Source: Arenimonas donghaensis DSM 18148 = HO3-R19
Lineage (GTDB): Bacteria; Pseudomonadota; Gammaproteobacteria; Xanthomonadales; Xanthomonadaceae
DNA length: 64,000 nt
Assembly: GCF_000743535.1 (NCBI RefSeq)
Contig: NZ_AVCJ01000002.1
Location: 52,470 to 116,469, forward strand
Reading direction: 5' to 3'
The first letter of the stretch is position 1. Each line of letters opens with the position of its first letter. Made by a program: the position numbers and the translations under genes. Below are positions 57,443 through 64,000 of the stretch, piece after piece. The notes under the pieces were generated by a model, which did not search any database, was not told where the DNA came from, and worked only from the letters and a program-made list of their open reading frames with translations.

Positions 57443-58306
57443 TCAGTAAAGAACCGAGGGAAGGAACGCGCCGGTGGGCTCGTTGTAGAGTCCGACGCTC
57501 ATCAGGGTCATCGGCTGGACCACGCGAAGCCCATGGGCCAGGCACCAACGAAAGAGATCCCCGTTGCGGCTGGGCAGCAGGAAGCCAGGCCCCAGGAACG
57601 CTGGCGCCGCCCCGATGAGAGCCTTGAGCGACTCATTCGTTTCGCCAACGGCGTGGCCGAAAAACGCAATCGCCGTGGCATAGCCGGTGATGCGCCCTGC
57701 GTGCTCGACCACCGTCGCCGTGCCTTGCTGGATCGCGCCGAGCAGTTCACCGTAGCGGTGATGGCCGTGGACTCGCATGCAGACCTGGTTGCAGGCGTCC
57801 AGGTCCTGCAATGTGGCGGGGCGCACGGTGTAACCGGGAATCCTTGCGTTCAACGGCGCGCCCTGCATCGTGGACAGTGGCTCGCGCACTTCGAACCCCA
57901 GCTTGCTGTAAAGCGACAGCGAACGATTGTGATAGGTCGCCTGGCACAGCCGGACGCCCGGAAACCCCTTCTCCTGGGCCCGGTCCAGCACGTTCTGCAT
58001 CAGCAGACGTCCGACCGAACGATCCTGCACGGCAGGGTCGATCGTGATCGGACCCACGCCAGCCACGGCCGATCGCTCGTCGAGGAAATTGCTACCGACG
58101 ACCACGCCGTCGATTTCCGCAACCACCGAATGGAAGCCGGGGTTCGCCAGCAGGCTCGCCAGGAAGTCGGCAGCGACTTCGGTCGAGGGGAAGTCGCGCG
58201 GGAAGTTGTGCTTTTCAGAGATCGTCTTGAAAGCGTCGAAACAGATTGCAGCGCACTGCTGGGCATCTTCGGGCTTGCCCGGTCGTAGGGTGACCTTGTC
58301 GTTCAT
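57443..58306 (-). CDS. GNAT-family protein with tandem acetyltransferase-like domains
   Basis: The 287-residue protein appears to hold two GNAT units. The first (residues 1-140) starts VTLRPGKPEDAQQCAAI and includes the acetyl-CoA segment DPAVQDRSVGRLLMQNVLDRAQEKG; the second begins VRPATLQDLDACNQVCMR near 156 and is degenerate in the CoA motif. Such two-domain GNATs occur in many bacteria without a known substrate. It is the last gene on the chromosomal side of the integron cassettes. Confidence 0.85.
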   Translation of the reverse strand: MNDKVTLRPGKPEDAQQCAAICFDAFKTISEKHNFPRDFPSTEVAADFLASLLANPGFHSVVAEIDGVVVGSNFLDERSAVAGVGPITIDPAVQDRSVGRLLMQNVLDRAQEKGFPGVRLCQATYHNRSLSLYSKLGFEVREPLSTMQGAPLNARIPGYTVRPATLQDLDACNQVCMRVHGHHRYGELLGAIQQGTATVVEHAGRITGYATAIAFFGHAVGETNESLKALIGAAPAFLGPGFLLPSRNGDLFRWCLAHGLRVVQPMTLMSVGLYNEPTGAFLPSVLY

Positions 58307-58660
58307 GGAAATTCCTCGAGTCGTGATTCTTCAGGTTGGTCTGCGGGATTGCGGCACCGGGCGCCCAAGCCCAGCCGCGCCCAAGGGAGGCGGATCGACT
58401 GGAAGGGTGGGTTCACGGTTCAGCGTGACCGCATGGGACAGGCCGGCGCACAAATGTCCAGGCGGGGGGCTTGCGCAGGGCTGGGCCCAGGCATCACGGC
58501 GGGGCCGGTGCCTGCCAGGGCGCGAACCGCGATTGTCTCAACCGGGTACCGGCGCCAGGAGCCAGCCCACGCCGGAATCGTTGACAGGAATTAGCAACTC
58601 GGACGACGGGGCCCCGGGCGCTGGCCCCGGCAGTCTTCCTGGAAGGCGCAGATACCCGAG
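58307..58660. other. Gap without a supported gene before the integron array
   Basis: The 354-nt interval is GC-rich and I see no coding sequence, RNA or attC site in it. It may be the ancient distal edge of the cassette array. A block near 58651-58682 resembles a block at 60876-60909. Confidence 0.5.
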
Positions 58661-58720
58661 GCCTGGCGCCTGGGGCAAGCCGCGCCGGGTGGCGGCGTCG
58701 GCTTGGGCGAATCGTCAGCC
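58661..58720 (-). repeat. Decayed attC site (end of the cspA-DUF1294 cassette)
   Basis: It aligns along its full length with the intact sites, but both cores are altered: gcctggc in place of gcctaac and gtcagcc in place of gttaggc. The arms aagccgcgcc and ggcgtcggcttg are kept. It probably no longer recombines. Confidence 0.6.
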
Positions 58721-59323
58721 GCTGAGCGACCGTGCCAGCTCGGCCGCGACGCCTGACTTGACGAGCCACGTGACTGCAAGCACGTTCAGGAAGACGGTGC
58801 CCCAAAAGACCGACTGGAAAGACTGCTTGATGGTCTTGTGGCGAAAATGTTGCTGGGCTACCAGCGCACCAGGCCACCCTCCGGCCAGTGAAACCAGGTG
58901 CAAAGTACTCTCCGGAGTTCGCTGCCCGCCTCGCTGGGCGGCGGACTTATCCACCCAGTACATGAGGTAAGCCAATAGGCTCAGGCCCGCGATCGCAACC
59001 AGAAGCAGGAAGGGAATTACGCGAAATAGGGCGAGCGCTGTGCAAAGAGCAAGCGCGGCAATCCCTAGCGCCGCGCGAGGCACCCGCGATGGCGAACGCG
59101 GCACCGCCACCTTCTGGCCAGCGTGCCGAATCTGCCTGGCCTTGAGCCTCCCGCGTTGGTCGGTGGTGGGTAAGTAGGAGATCAGGTCCCCCGACACCGG
59201 ACGCCTTGATCCGCGTTGGAATTCGTTGACGTGGACGAACGCACGATCGCCGCCGCCGTTGGGCACAACGAAACCAAAACCCTTTTCATCGTTCCAGTCA
59301 GTGATTCGACCTGCCAGACGCAT
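58715..59323 (-). CDS. Cold-shock domain/DUF1294 fusion protein (integron cassette)
   Basis: The 202-residue protein fuses an N-terminal cold-shock domain, RNA-binding motifs KGFGFV and AFVHV (residues about 12-30), to a C-terminal membrane DUF1294 domain with YWVDKSAAQRGGQRTPESTLH and LAGGWPGALVAQQHFRHKT between hydrophobic segments. The role is unknown; such fusions are found in many proteobacteria. The ATG at 59323 starts the cold-shock domain; the frame extends four codons upstream. Its stop lies inside the decayed attC, typical of cassette genes. Confidence 0.88.
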   Translation of the reverse strand: MRLAGRITDWNDEKGFGFVVPNGGGDRAFVHVNEFQRGSRRPVSGDLISYLPTTDQRGRLKARQIRHAGQKVAVPRSPSRVPRAALGIAALALCTALALFRVIPFLLLVAIAGLSLLAYLMYWVDKSAAQRGGQRTPESTLHLVSLAGGWPGALVAQQHFRHKTIKQSFQSVFWGTVFLNVLAVTWLVKSGVAAELARSLSG

Positions 59324-59339
59324 TGCTGTCCCCATCAGC

Positions 59340-59396
59340 GGCCAAGGCCTGAGTTAAGTCGCCCCGAAAGGCGTCGGCTTGGAGAATCGGTTAGGC
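59340..59396 (-). repeat. attC site (degenerate outer core)
   Basis: The 57-nt site has the arms gagttaagtcgccc and ggcgtcggcttgg and the intact core gttaggc at the right; the left core is ggccaag. It ends the TPR-protein cassette. Confidence 0.75.
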
Positions 59397-59659
59397 CTCC
59401 AGCGCCCATTGGACGGATACCCGGCAACCGATACCTGTCACGGCAAACCTAGCAAGTGGGTGTCAAAGACCGCACGTATCGAGATTCTCTCGACGCAACA
59501 CAGCACAGACGGCTTGCCGCCGTACTCTCCAGGCTGTCCGATACCAAAGATCGAATGCAGGAAATAGCCGGGGCGCCCGAAACAGACAGGCCTCCGTAGG
59601 CATCGGCGCGTAAGGTGCAGGTAGTGGGCTGGATGCGCAGGCGGTTGTGCTTAGGGCAA
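59397..59659. other. Long 3' untranslated part of the TPR-protein cassette
   Basis: The 263-nt interval has no open frame or repeat I can support. It separates the TPR gene stop from the attC that belongs to its cassette and may be a remnant of a lost gene. Confidence 0.5.
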
Positions 59660-60640
59660 TCAGCTGCGCGAACGGGCTACTCTTTTCTCGGCATCACTGA
59701 CTGCATTGAGCGGCCGACCGCTACCGCATACTGACGCAACAATCTCCAATGGCGACCCTGGTTCAATCGCTGAAGCATCTGCTATGGACATCTGTGCGCC
59801 AGCGGTGTCTCCGTTCATGATCTGATCGGCCCACTTTCTGTAAAGGGCGGCAGCAAGTGCGCGGCGGCCAGCGCCATAGTTCATTATTTGCAACGCATGG
59901 TTCGCCTGCTCCAAAGCGCCCTCGAAATCATCCCGCACGCACAACAGGAAATTCGCATAGTTTCCGTAGTTCCAGGCGCTTTCCGGATCGTATGCAATCT
60001 TCTTCCTGTAGATGGAGTCAGCTTCATCGAGGCTACCCGTACGCTTGTAGTACCGCGTGAGCCCTTCGAAAGCCGCAACCATGGCCCTCCTGTTTTCGGT
60101 TCCGCTCTCAACCACATTCTTATAGCGTTGAGCGGCTTCTTCAAGCCTGCCCTCGTCAATCAGGATGTCTGCCCAATTGTTCTGGAGCCACGGGTCCCGA
60201 CTACCAAGAGCATCTGCTTTGGACAATGCAGCCTTGGCCTCGATTGGTCGCTTCATGAGCCGATAGAGATGGCCGGCCAAAACGTATGCTTCTGCATAGC
60301 TAGGATCGACTTCAATAGCCTTCTTCAACGAAGCTTCGGCGGCTTCCAGCGAACCAGGCATGAAACTGAGGTAACCGAGGTGTCCTCGCATTATGTGATA
60401 ACGAGCAATCTCTCGATGCGCGGGAGCATTGCCTGGGTCCTTTTGAAGGATCCCGTCCAAGATCGCTTTTGCCCTCTCCAGGCTTGAACTATCGCCACGA
60501 TAGCCATCCAGCAGTTCAACTGCTTGAGTCAGTTGATGTCCAGATGGGGATGCGGCGCTACTCTTCGCGGCGGCTACTTGCTGTCCCAGCAGACAGAAGA
60601 TCGCTGCTAAAGCGAACAGCAAAGGAGAATGCTTCGTCAT
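59660..60640 (-). CDS. Exported TPR-repeat protein (integron cassette)
   Basis: The 326-residue protein has a signal peptide from an ATG at 60640 (HSPLLFALAAIFCLLGQQVAAA), then about six TPR units (PSYAEAYVLAGHLYRLMKRP, DEGRLEEAAQRYKNVVESG, RTGSLDEADSIYRKKIAYDP). TPRs mediate protein contacts. The frame upstream to 60715 overlaps the attC and is not used. Codon and base composition are more AT-rich than the core genes. No function assigned. Confidence 0.8.
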   Translation of the reverse strand: MTKHSPLLFALAAIFCLLGQQVAAAKSSAASPSGHQLTQAVELLDGYRGDSSSLERAKAILDGILQKDPGNAPAHREIARYHIMRGHLGYLSFMPGSLEAAEASLKKAIEVDPSYAEAYVLAGHLYRLMKRPIEAKAALSKADALGSRDPWLQNNWADILIDEGRLEEAAQRYKNVVESGTENRRAMVAAFEGLTRYYKRTGSLDEADSIYRKKIAYDPESAWNYGNYANFLLCVRDDFEGALEQANHALQIMNYGAGRRALAAALYRKWADQIMNGDTAGAQMSIADASAIEPGSPLEIVASVCGSGRPLNAVSDAEKRVARSRS

Positions 60641-60684
60641 ATTTGGCTCTTGCAGAGACTCATGCGTGGCCCCCAGAATCCGAC

Positions 60685-60744
60685 GCCCAACACGTGAGTT
60701 GGGCCTCGTGCCCAAGGCACGCTGGCTTGAATGAATGGTTAGGC
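60685..60744 (-). repeat. attC site (divergent arms)
   Basis: This 60-nt site has cores gcccaac and gttaggc and arm ctggcttgaatgaatg, but its left arm (cacgtgagttgggcct) differs from the common sequence. Confidence 0.75.
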
Positions 60745-61071
60745 GACGCTAGCCCCGAAGCCTCGGAGCTGCAAGACCCCAAGCCCGCCCAGGGCCGAGA
60801 AAATTTCGCGCCCCCGTCTGGCCGCTGGGCGGAACGTCTGCCCTGGCCCCCGCGCTACACCAGACGTAGGTCTCACGACTATCCGGAGCCGGGTGCCTGG
60901 GCCAAGCCGAGTGGGCACCGATGCCGTTGAGCTGGCGGCGGGCCCAGCCTTCGCTACAACCCCCAACGTCTCGAAGCGAGCGATCAGACTTCTCGTGCCA
61001 AATGATCCATTGTCCTGACGCGGCGTGCGTGGGAAGGGGAGCTGGCGGGTCCGGCGCTGCAGCGCAGCCAC
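60739..61071 (-). CDS. Possible cassette ORF of 110 residues
   Basis: This cassette holds one open frame whose stop lies in the attC, as expected for a cassette gene. Its composition (Arg, Gly and Ala rich, SGVARGPGQTFRPAARRGREI) is not like an ordinary folded protein, and it has no recognised domain. The cassette may instead be non-coding or hold a decayed gene. Confidence 0.3.
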   Translation of the reverse strand: MAALQRRTRQLPFPRTPRQDNGSFGTRSLIARFETLGVVAKAGPAASSTASVPTRLGPGTRLRIVVRPTSGVARGPGQTFRPAARRGREIFSALGGLGVLQLRGFGASVA

Positions 61072-61110
61072 CTAGGCCAAGAAACGCAACTGCGAGAGTA
61101 TTCGTCCGAG

Positions 61111-61171
61111 GCCTAACACCTTGTGCTAAGCCGCGTGCCGGAGGCGCGTCGGCTTGAATGATTCGTTAGGC
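61111..61171 (-). repeat. attC site
   Basis: The 61-nt site has cores gcctaac and gttaggc, arms taagccgcg and cgcgtcggcttgaat, and a larger loop (tgccggagg) than the 57-nt copies. Confidence 0.9.
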
Positions 61172-61708
61172 GCCACCGTTTTTGGCGATGAGCTGCCTGA
61201 TGTGCTCGATCGAAACACCGCCGAGAGTGCGGAGGCGGCCGTCCGCGTGCGCGGCGGAGTAGCGCATCTGCGCTGGCGAACCAGTGAAGAACACTATTTC
61301 GCCATCACCATAGGACATATTGGGCCGCAGGGGCTGACCCGAACGACCAAAACTATCCCCTACCTTGTAGTAGCTAACCGTGCCAGGGCGCTCCAGCAGT
61401 ACTTCCGTAACCGTACTTCTAAGCTTTCCGTCTTCCTCGATGTTCTCCGTCAAAAGAATCAAGGAGGCCCCAGCGATCTGTACTTCAATTGGCAGATCGT
61501 GGAACGAGTTCTGATCTTCAAGCCCAGAGAGAATGTCATACGGTAGCCCCGCCGTTCCAGATTGTTCGGACTTGCCGGCAATGGTGGCGGCAGGTGGCCC
61601 AAGAAGCGCCCAATAAAGGACTGCGATAGTAAGAGCTAGAAGCCCAAGTGCGACAGCCCAAACGGCAACCGTCAAGCCCTTGGTCGCCCGCAAAGATGCA
61701 TCATCCAC
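61166..61708 (-). CDS. Single-pass membrane protein of unknown function (integron cassette)
   Basis: The 180-residue protein has one hydrophobic segment near residues 13-35 (LTVAVWAVALGLLALTIAVLYWALLG) and a soluble C-terminal domain with no recognised motif. A GTG at 61708 is the preferred start, because AGGAGAG lies just upstream; the frame from 61735 would begin inside the attC. The stop lies in the attC of this cassette. Confidence 0.65.
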   Translation of the reverse strand: MDDASLRATKGLTVAVWAVALGLLALTIAVLYWALLGPPAATIAGKSEQSGTAGLPYDILSGLEDQNSFHDLPIEVQIAGASLILLTENIEEDGKLRSTVTEVLLERPGTVSYYKVGDSFGRSGQPLRPNMSYGDGEIVFFTGSPAQMRYSAAHADGRLRTLGGVSIEHIRQLIAKNGGA

Positions 61709-61726
61709 TGCGCTCTCTCCTGTGAC

Positions 61727-61783
61727 GCCTAACACGTTGATCTAAGCCGCGCCGAAGGCGTCGGCTTGAATGAATAGTTAGGG
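61727..61783 (-). repeat. attC site
   Basis: The 57-nt site has cores gcctaac and gttaggg and the arm tctaagccgcgcc in place of the usual gttaagccgcgcc. Confidence 0.88.
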
Positions 61784-62134
61784 CTCACGCCGCCCCCGGG
61801 CCGCGGCAATGAACTCGGCAACCAGTTTTGCTGGGGCATCGAAGTCATAGTGCTCTCCCGAGAAGTGCGTATCGCCCCCAATTACCTCGGCCTGATCCTC
61901 GTAGATATAGACGGTTCCGCGCCCGCCGGGAAGCGAGCCGACCAAATAGATCTCATCGGCTCCGCCTCGTTGGAGCAGCGCACCAGGAACGGCATCACGG
62001 AGGGCCTGAGCTGCTGAGTGTTGGAAGGGGGTTAGCCCATCCGGCCCGACTTGAATGGCAGCGTCCCAAGCCGCGCTGTGCTCGCGCACATGCGGTCGAC
62101 GATGGGTAAAGAACTCGATGATCCGATGAAGCAT
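61778..62134 (-). CDS. Hypothetical protein (integron cassette)
   Basis: The 118-residue protein has no recognised family and no membrane segment. A feature is the glycine-rich GGADEIYLVGSLPGGRGTVYIYED stretch in the middle, which looks like a beta-rich core. The stop TAA is provided by the attC core. Confidence 0.65.
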   Translation of the reverse strand: MLHRIIEFFTHRRPHVREHSAAWDAAIQVGPDGLTPFQHSAAQALRDAVPGALLQRGGADEIYLVGSLPGGRGTVYIYEDQAEVIGGDTHFSGEHYDFDAPAKLVAEFIAAARGRREP

Positions 62135-62141
62135 CAGTGAG

Positions 62142-62198
62142 CCCTAACGCCTTGAGTTAAGCCGCGCCGAAGGCGTCGGCTTGAATGATTGGTTAGCC
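62142..62198 (-). repeat. attC site
   Basis: The 57-nt site has the cores ccctaac and gttagcc and standard arms. Confidence 0.88.
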
Positions 62199-62603
62199 CC
62201 CGGCCTCATCCGGCCAGACTGGAGACCGGTGGATCTCCGAGGCAATCCGAAGTGGAGGGACAGCAACCGCGCTGGTGCCGGGAACCGTACGGACGGTCTC
62301 AGATTGCGCGTAGTGTGAAGACGTATACGCACTAACGGTGAATTTGATGGTGCGTGGACCACATTCGTGGGGTGCAATGCGTACCGGGATTAAGAACTCT
62401 CCCTGGTCGTTAGTTGAGGCGAGTGCCGGACCTTTTGGGGTGGCGGCGACTTCCCAGGAAACGCCAACAATTGCTCCCGAGGCCGGCTGGCCATCTAGGC
62501 CTATGACCGTGCCTGATACCTCAAAGAAGCGAGCGATGCACTTCTTCGCCGAAGCATCGACGGGCGCCAACATCAATAATGCAATAGCGACGATGTACCG
62601 CAT
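62193..62603 (-). CDS. Exported carboxypeptidase-regulatory-like domain protein (integron cassette)
   Basis: The 136-residue protein has a signal peptide (YIVAIALLMLAPVDASA) and then an Ig-like carboxypeptidase-regulatory-like fold: GTVIGLDGQPASGAIVGV opens it and TNDQGEFLIPVRI matches the conserved G-x-F/Y strand. Such domains commonly serve as structural modules in secreted proteins. The Cys residues near 22 and 80 may form a disulfide. The stop lies in the attC. Confidence 0.7.
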   Translation of the reverse strand: MRYIVAIALLMLAPVDASAKKCIARFFEVSGTVIGLDGQPASGAIVGVSWEVAATPKGPALASTNDQGEFLIPVRIAPHECGPRTIKFTVSAYTSSHYAQSETVRTVPGTSAVAVPPLRIASEIHRSPVWPDEAGG

Positions 62604-62607
62604 CTGG

Positions 62608-62664
62608 GGCTAACACCGTGAGTTAAGCCGCGCCGAAGGCGTCGGCTTGAATGATTGGTTAGGC
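62608..62664 (-). repeat. attC site
   Basis: The 57-nt site has left core ggctaac, right core gttaggc and an altered left arm start (accgtgag). Confidence 0.88.
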
Positions 62665-62991
62665 CCGAACCGTAATGCAGAAATGCAGCACATCGGTAGT
62701 GCCTGGATTGTCATGTAGCCATTGAGCGGCATCGGTTGGAATTGTCTCTCGGCAGAGCTGGGCGGCCTCGCGGATAGACAGCTTGTCGAGACTGACGGTT
62801 CCTTGTGGGGCCGAGCCGTGGCCGACGCGGCCGTCCTCTCCTTTGACCCACCCCTCCCAGCCAAGAATATGAATCCCCTGACCCTCAAGAAAGTCAATCG
62901 CCTCCAGTGCAGCATTCTGGGGAAGCACGATCTCGCGAGATGAAATCGAGAGGTCCTGCAATCTCTTTGGCAAGAGGTCGAGTTGTCTCAT
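62659..62991 (-). CDS. Hypothetical protein (integron cassette)
   Basis: The 110-residue protein has no recognised family, membrane segment or signal. It has an acidic/aromatic central block (FLEGQGIHILGWEGWVKGEDG) and a C-terminal LHFCITVRA. It could be an immunity- or antitoxin-like small protein, but nothing in the sequence shows this. The stop lies in the attC. Confidence 0.6.
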   Translation of the reverse strand: MRQLDLLPKRLQDLSISSREIVLPQNAALEAIDFLEGQGIHILGWEGWVKGEDGRVGHGSAPQGTVSLDKLSIREAAQLCRETIPTDAAQWLHDNPGTTDVLHFCITVRA

Positions 62992-62996
62992 TCCGG

Positions 62997-63053
62997 GCCT
63001 AACGCCTTGAGTTAAGCCGCGCCGAAGGCGTCGGCTTGAATGATTGGTTAGGC
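62997..63053 (-). repeat. attC site
   Basis: The 57-nt consensus site, cores gcctaac and gttaggc, with the arms taagccgcgcc and ggcgtcggcttgaat. Confidence 0.93.
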
Positions 63054-63066
63054 CCGAGAATCTGCA

Positions 63067-63357
63067 TCACTTGTCCTTAACCTGCAGCGGACCGAGGAAG
63101 CCTAGGGCAAGAAATACAGCCCCGGCAACTAGCGCGTAGGCCAAAACGATGGCGGCGATAGGGGCGGGTACGGAGAAGCTGTAAAGGCCGAATAGTGCCA
63201 ATGCTGGCACTGCCAGCAATGTGTAGATGGTCTCGAATACCCAATGCACTCTAACGGCAGCACCGCACGAGCGGCACTTCTCACGCCGCGTAAAGCCGAG
63301 CCAACTTGGCGAGATCCCAGGAACGCTGCAACCAGGGCATTTGCGAAGCACGGGCAT
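63067..63357 (-). CDS. Zinc-ribbon membrane protein (integron cassette)
   Basis: The 96-residue protein has an N-terminal zinc-ribbon pattern (CPGCSVPGISPSWLG then CRSCGAAVRVH, four Cys in two CxxC pairs) followed by two hydrophobic segments (about 43-62 and 67-90). Similar small proteins are frequent in Xanthomonas cassettes. Function unknown. Confidence 0.72.
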   Translation of the reverse strand: MPVLRKCPGCSVPGISPSWLGFTRREKCRSCGAAVRVHWVFETIYTLLAVPALALFGLYSFSVPAPIAAIVLAYALVAGAVFLALGFLGPLQVKDK

Positions 63358-63360
63358 TGG

Positions 63361-63421
63361 GCCTAACGCCTTGAGTTAAGCCGCGTGCCGGAGGCGCGTC
63401 GGCTTGAATGATTGGTTAGAC
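63361..63421 (-). repeat. attC site
   Basis: The 61-nt site, cores gcctaac and gttagac, has the same larger loop (tgccggagg) as the site at 61111. Confidence 0.93.
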
Positions 63422-63970
63422 ATCGGCTGTTGGCGGCTGGCGATGCCGATGCAAGCCTCCAAGCCCGAAAGCGTGTGGCAGAAGCCACAAGCCAACTACG
63501 ATTGATGCTGCACCCAGGGCGATCTCGGCGGCGAGAAGCAGCCATCCATCAGGCCAGAGAATCGACGACACGCCGAATAGAAGGAGGTAGGCGCCAATGA
63601 TTCCCGATGCAATGCGGGTCGACCGGTGGCGAAGAGAAATATCGCTCCGCTCTACGCAATCAACCCAGTACACGACACCGCCAAATGGAAAAAATAGTCC
63701 CAGCAGAGCCCATGACATTCGACCCCACCAAGCTAGCTCAGAATTGAAAAGAATAAGGGTAGTGCTTAGTAAGAAGAATGCGGCAAAACTGGCCAGTAAC
63801 AAAAGCCACCAATATGCCGTGAAGAAGCGAGCCACATCGACTAGCGAATCAGGAATAGACGAAGCATCGAACACGCTCGAAAGGGACACGCCAGCTGCAA
63901 CGATCAGGCCAAGTGCGAACTGAGAGAAGATAAGAGTGCGCCAAAGTAGTTTGTATGACCCGATCTTCAT
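63416..63970 (-). CDS. Membrane protein of unknown function (integron cassette)
   Basis: The 184-residue protein has five or six hydrophobic segments (about 10-32, 47-68, 83-103, 123-141 and 145-165). It contains AWWGRMSWALLGLFFPFGGVVYW as a notable aromatic stretch. No family is recognised. The stop lies in the attC. Composition is AT-rich compared with core genes. Confidence 0.7.
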   Translation of the reverse strand: MKIGSYKLLWRTLIFSQFALGLIVAAGVSLSSVFDASSIPDSLVDVARFFTAYWWLLLLASFAAFFLLSTTLILFNSELAWWGRMSWALLGLFFPFGGVVYWVDCVERSDISLRHRSTRIASGIIGAYLLLFGVSSILWPDGWLLLAAEIALGAASIVVGLWLLPHAFGLGGLHRHRQPPTADV

Positions 63971-63993
63971 ATGGGTCGGATCCCCCGTCCGAT

Positions 63994-64000
63994 GTCTAAC
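63994..64000 (-). repeat. Start of the next attC site (cut by the window edge)
   Basis: The window ends in gtctaac, the core that begins these sites on the plus strand, so another cassette follows to the right. Confidence 0.6.

Larger units (their letters stand above)
58661..64000 (-). mobile_element. Distal part of a chromosomal integron cassette array
   Basis: Nine minus-strand cassettes are delimited by attC sites that share the arm pattern taagccgcgcc ... ggcgtcggcttgaat and cores gcctaac and gttaggc. In minus-strand orientation these sites read like the aadA-type and Xanthomonas attC sites, with genes pointing left, so intI and attI should lie to the right of base 64000. Sites decay toward the left, as expected for the oldest cassettes. 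Base composition is more AT-rich than the rest of the window. Confidence 0.92.

Noticed and set aside
60888..60940. Another attC remnant inside the cassette
   Set aside because: Only part of one arm matches and neither core is present.

Overview
The window is about 59 kb of dense, very GC-rich chromosomal DNA followed by about 5 kb of more AT-rich gene cassettes. Gene content and order (rpoD, dtd, an algR-hemC pair, lptM-dapF-DUF484-xerC, hslVU, ubiE, gpmI-envC-ctpA, REP hairpins in the intergenic gaps, and attC sites resembling those of Xanthomonas chromosomal integrons) point to a gammaproteobacterium of the Xanthomonadales (Lysobacteraceae). This is inference from content; no rRNA marker is present.

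Layout. 0-6.1 kb: two PH-domain membrane proteins, an LpxL-type acyltransferase, dtd, rpoD and a membrane diguanylate cyclase. 6.1-6.4 kb: a tRNA-Ile(CAU) gene split by a 242-nt group I intron directly after the anticodon. 6.7-7.3 kb: a host-attachment-type protein and hemP behind a Fur box. 7.35-17.1 kb, all minus strand: an apparent uptake/processing cluster made of a MocR-type regulator that lacks the PLP lysine, a carbon-nitrogen hydrolase, a TonB-dependent receptor, a TPR-sulfotransferase, an MFS transporter and a serine hydrolase. 17.3-19.6 kb: carboxylesterase, algR, hemC. 19.7-26.1 kb: a probable sulfite dehydrogenase operon (soeA, an SLC13 anion permease, soeB, soeC) with a REP hairpin inserted in frame inside soeA, divergent from a WYL regulator and a patatin. 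28-36 kb: lipocalin, a RimK-like ATP-grasp/GNAT pair, two S9 peptidases. 36-46.5 kb: lptM, dapF, DUF484, xerC, hslVU, an ECF sigma factor with a membrane partner, DUF971, ArsC-like protein, ubiE, M1 peptidase, alpha/beta hydrolase. 46.5-53.3 kb: M28 peptidase, a VNG-repeat exported protein, gpmI, envC, ctpA. 53.3-58.3 kb: small accessory genes including two GFA-type zinc proteins and an unlisted 53-residue membrane peptide.

From about 58.66 kb to the right edge lies the distal end of a chromosomal integron. It contains about nine minus-strand cassettes, each followed by an attC site of 57-61 nt. The sites nearest the left end are decayed, so the integrase gene is expected to the right, beyond the window. 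The cassettes encode a cold-shock/DUF1294 fusion, an exported TPR protein, membrane proteins and several small proteins I do not recognise.

Six near-identical 52-61 nt palindromic REP hairpins and one REP doublet of a second class are scattered through the core region. No insertion sequence, prophage, CRISPR array or replication origin was seen.
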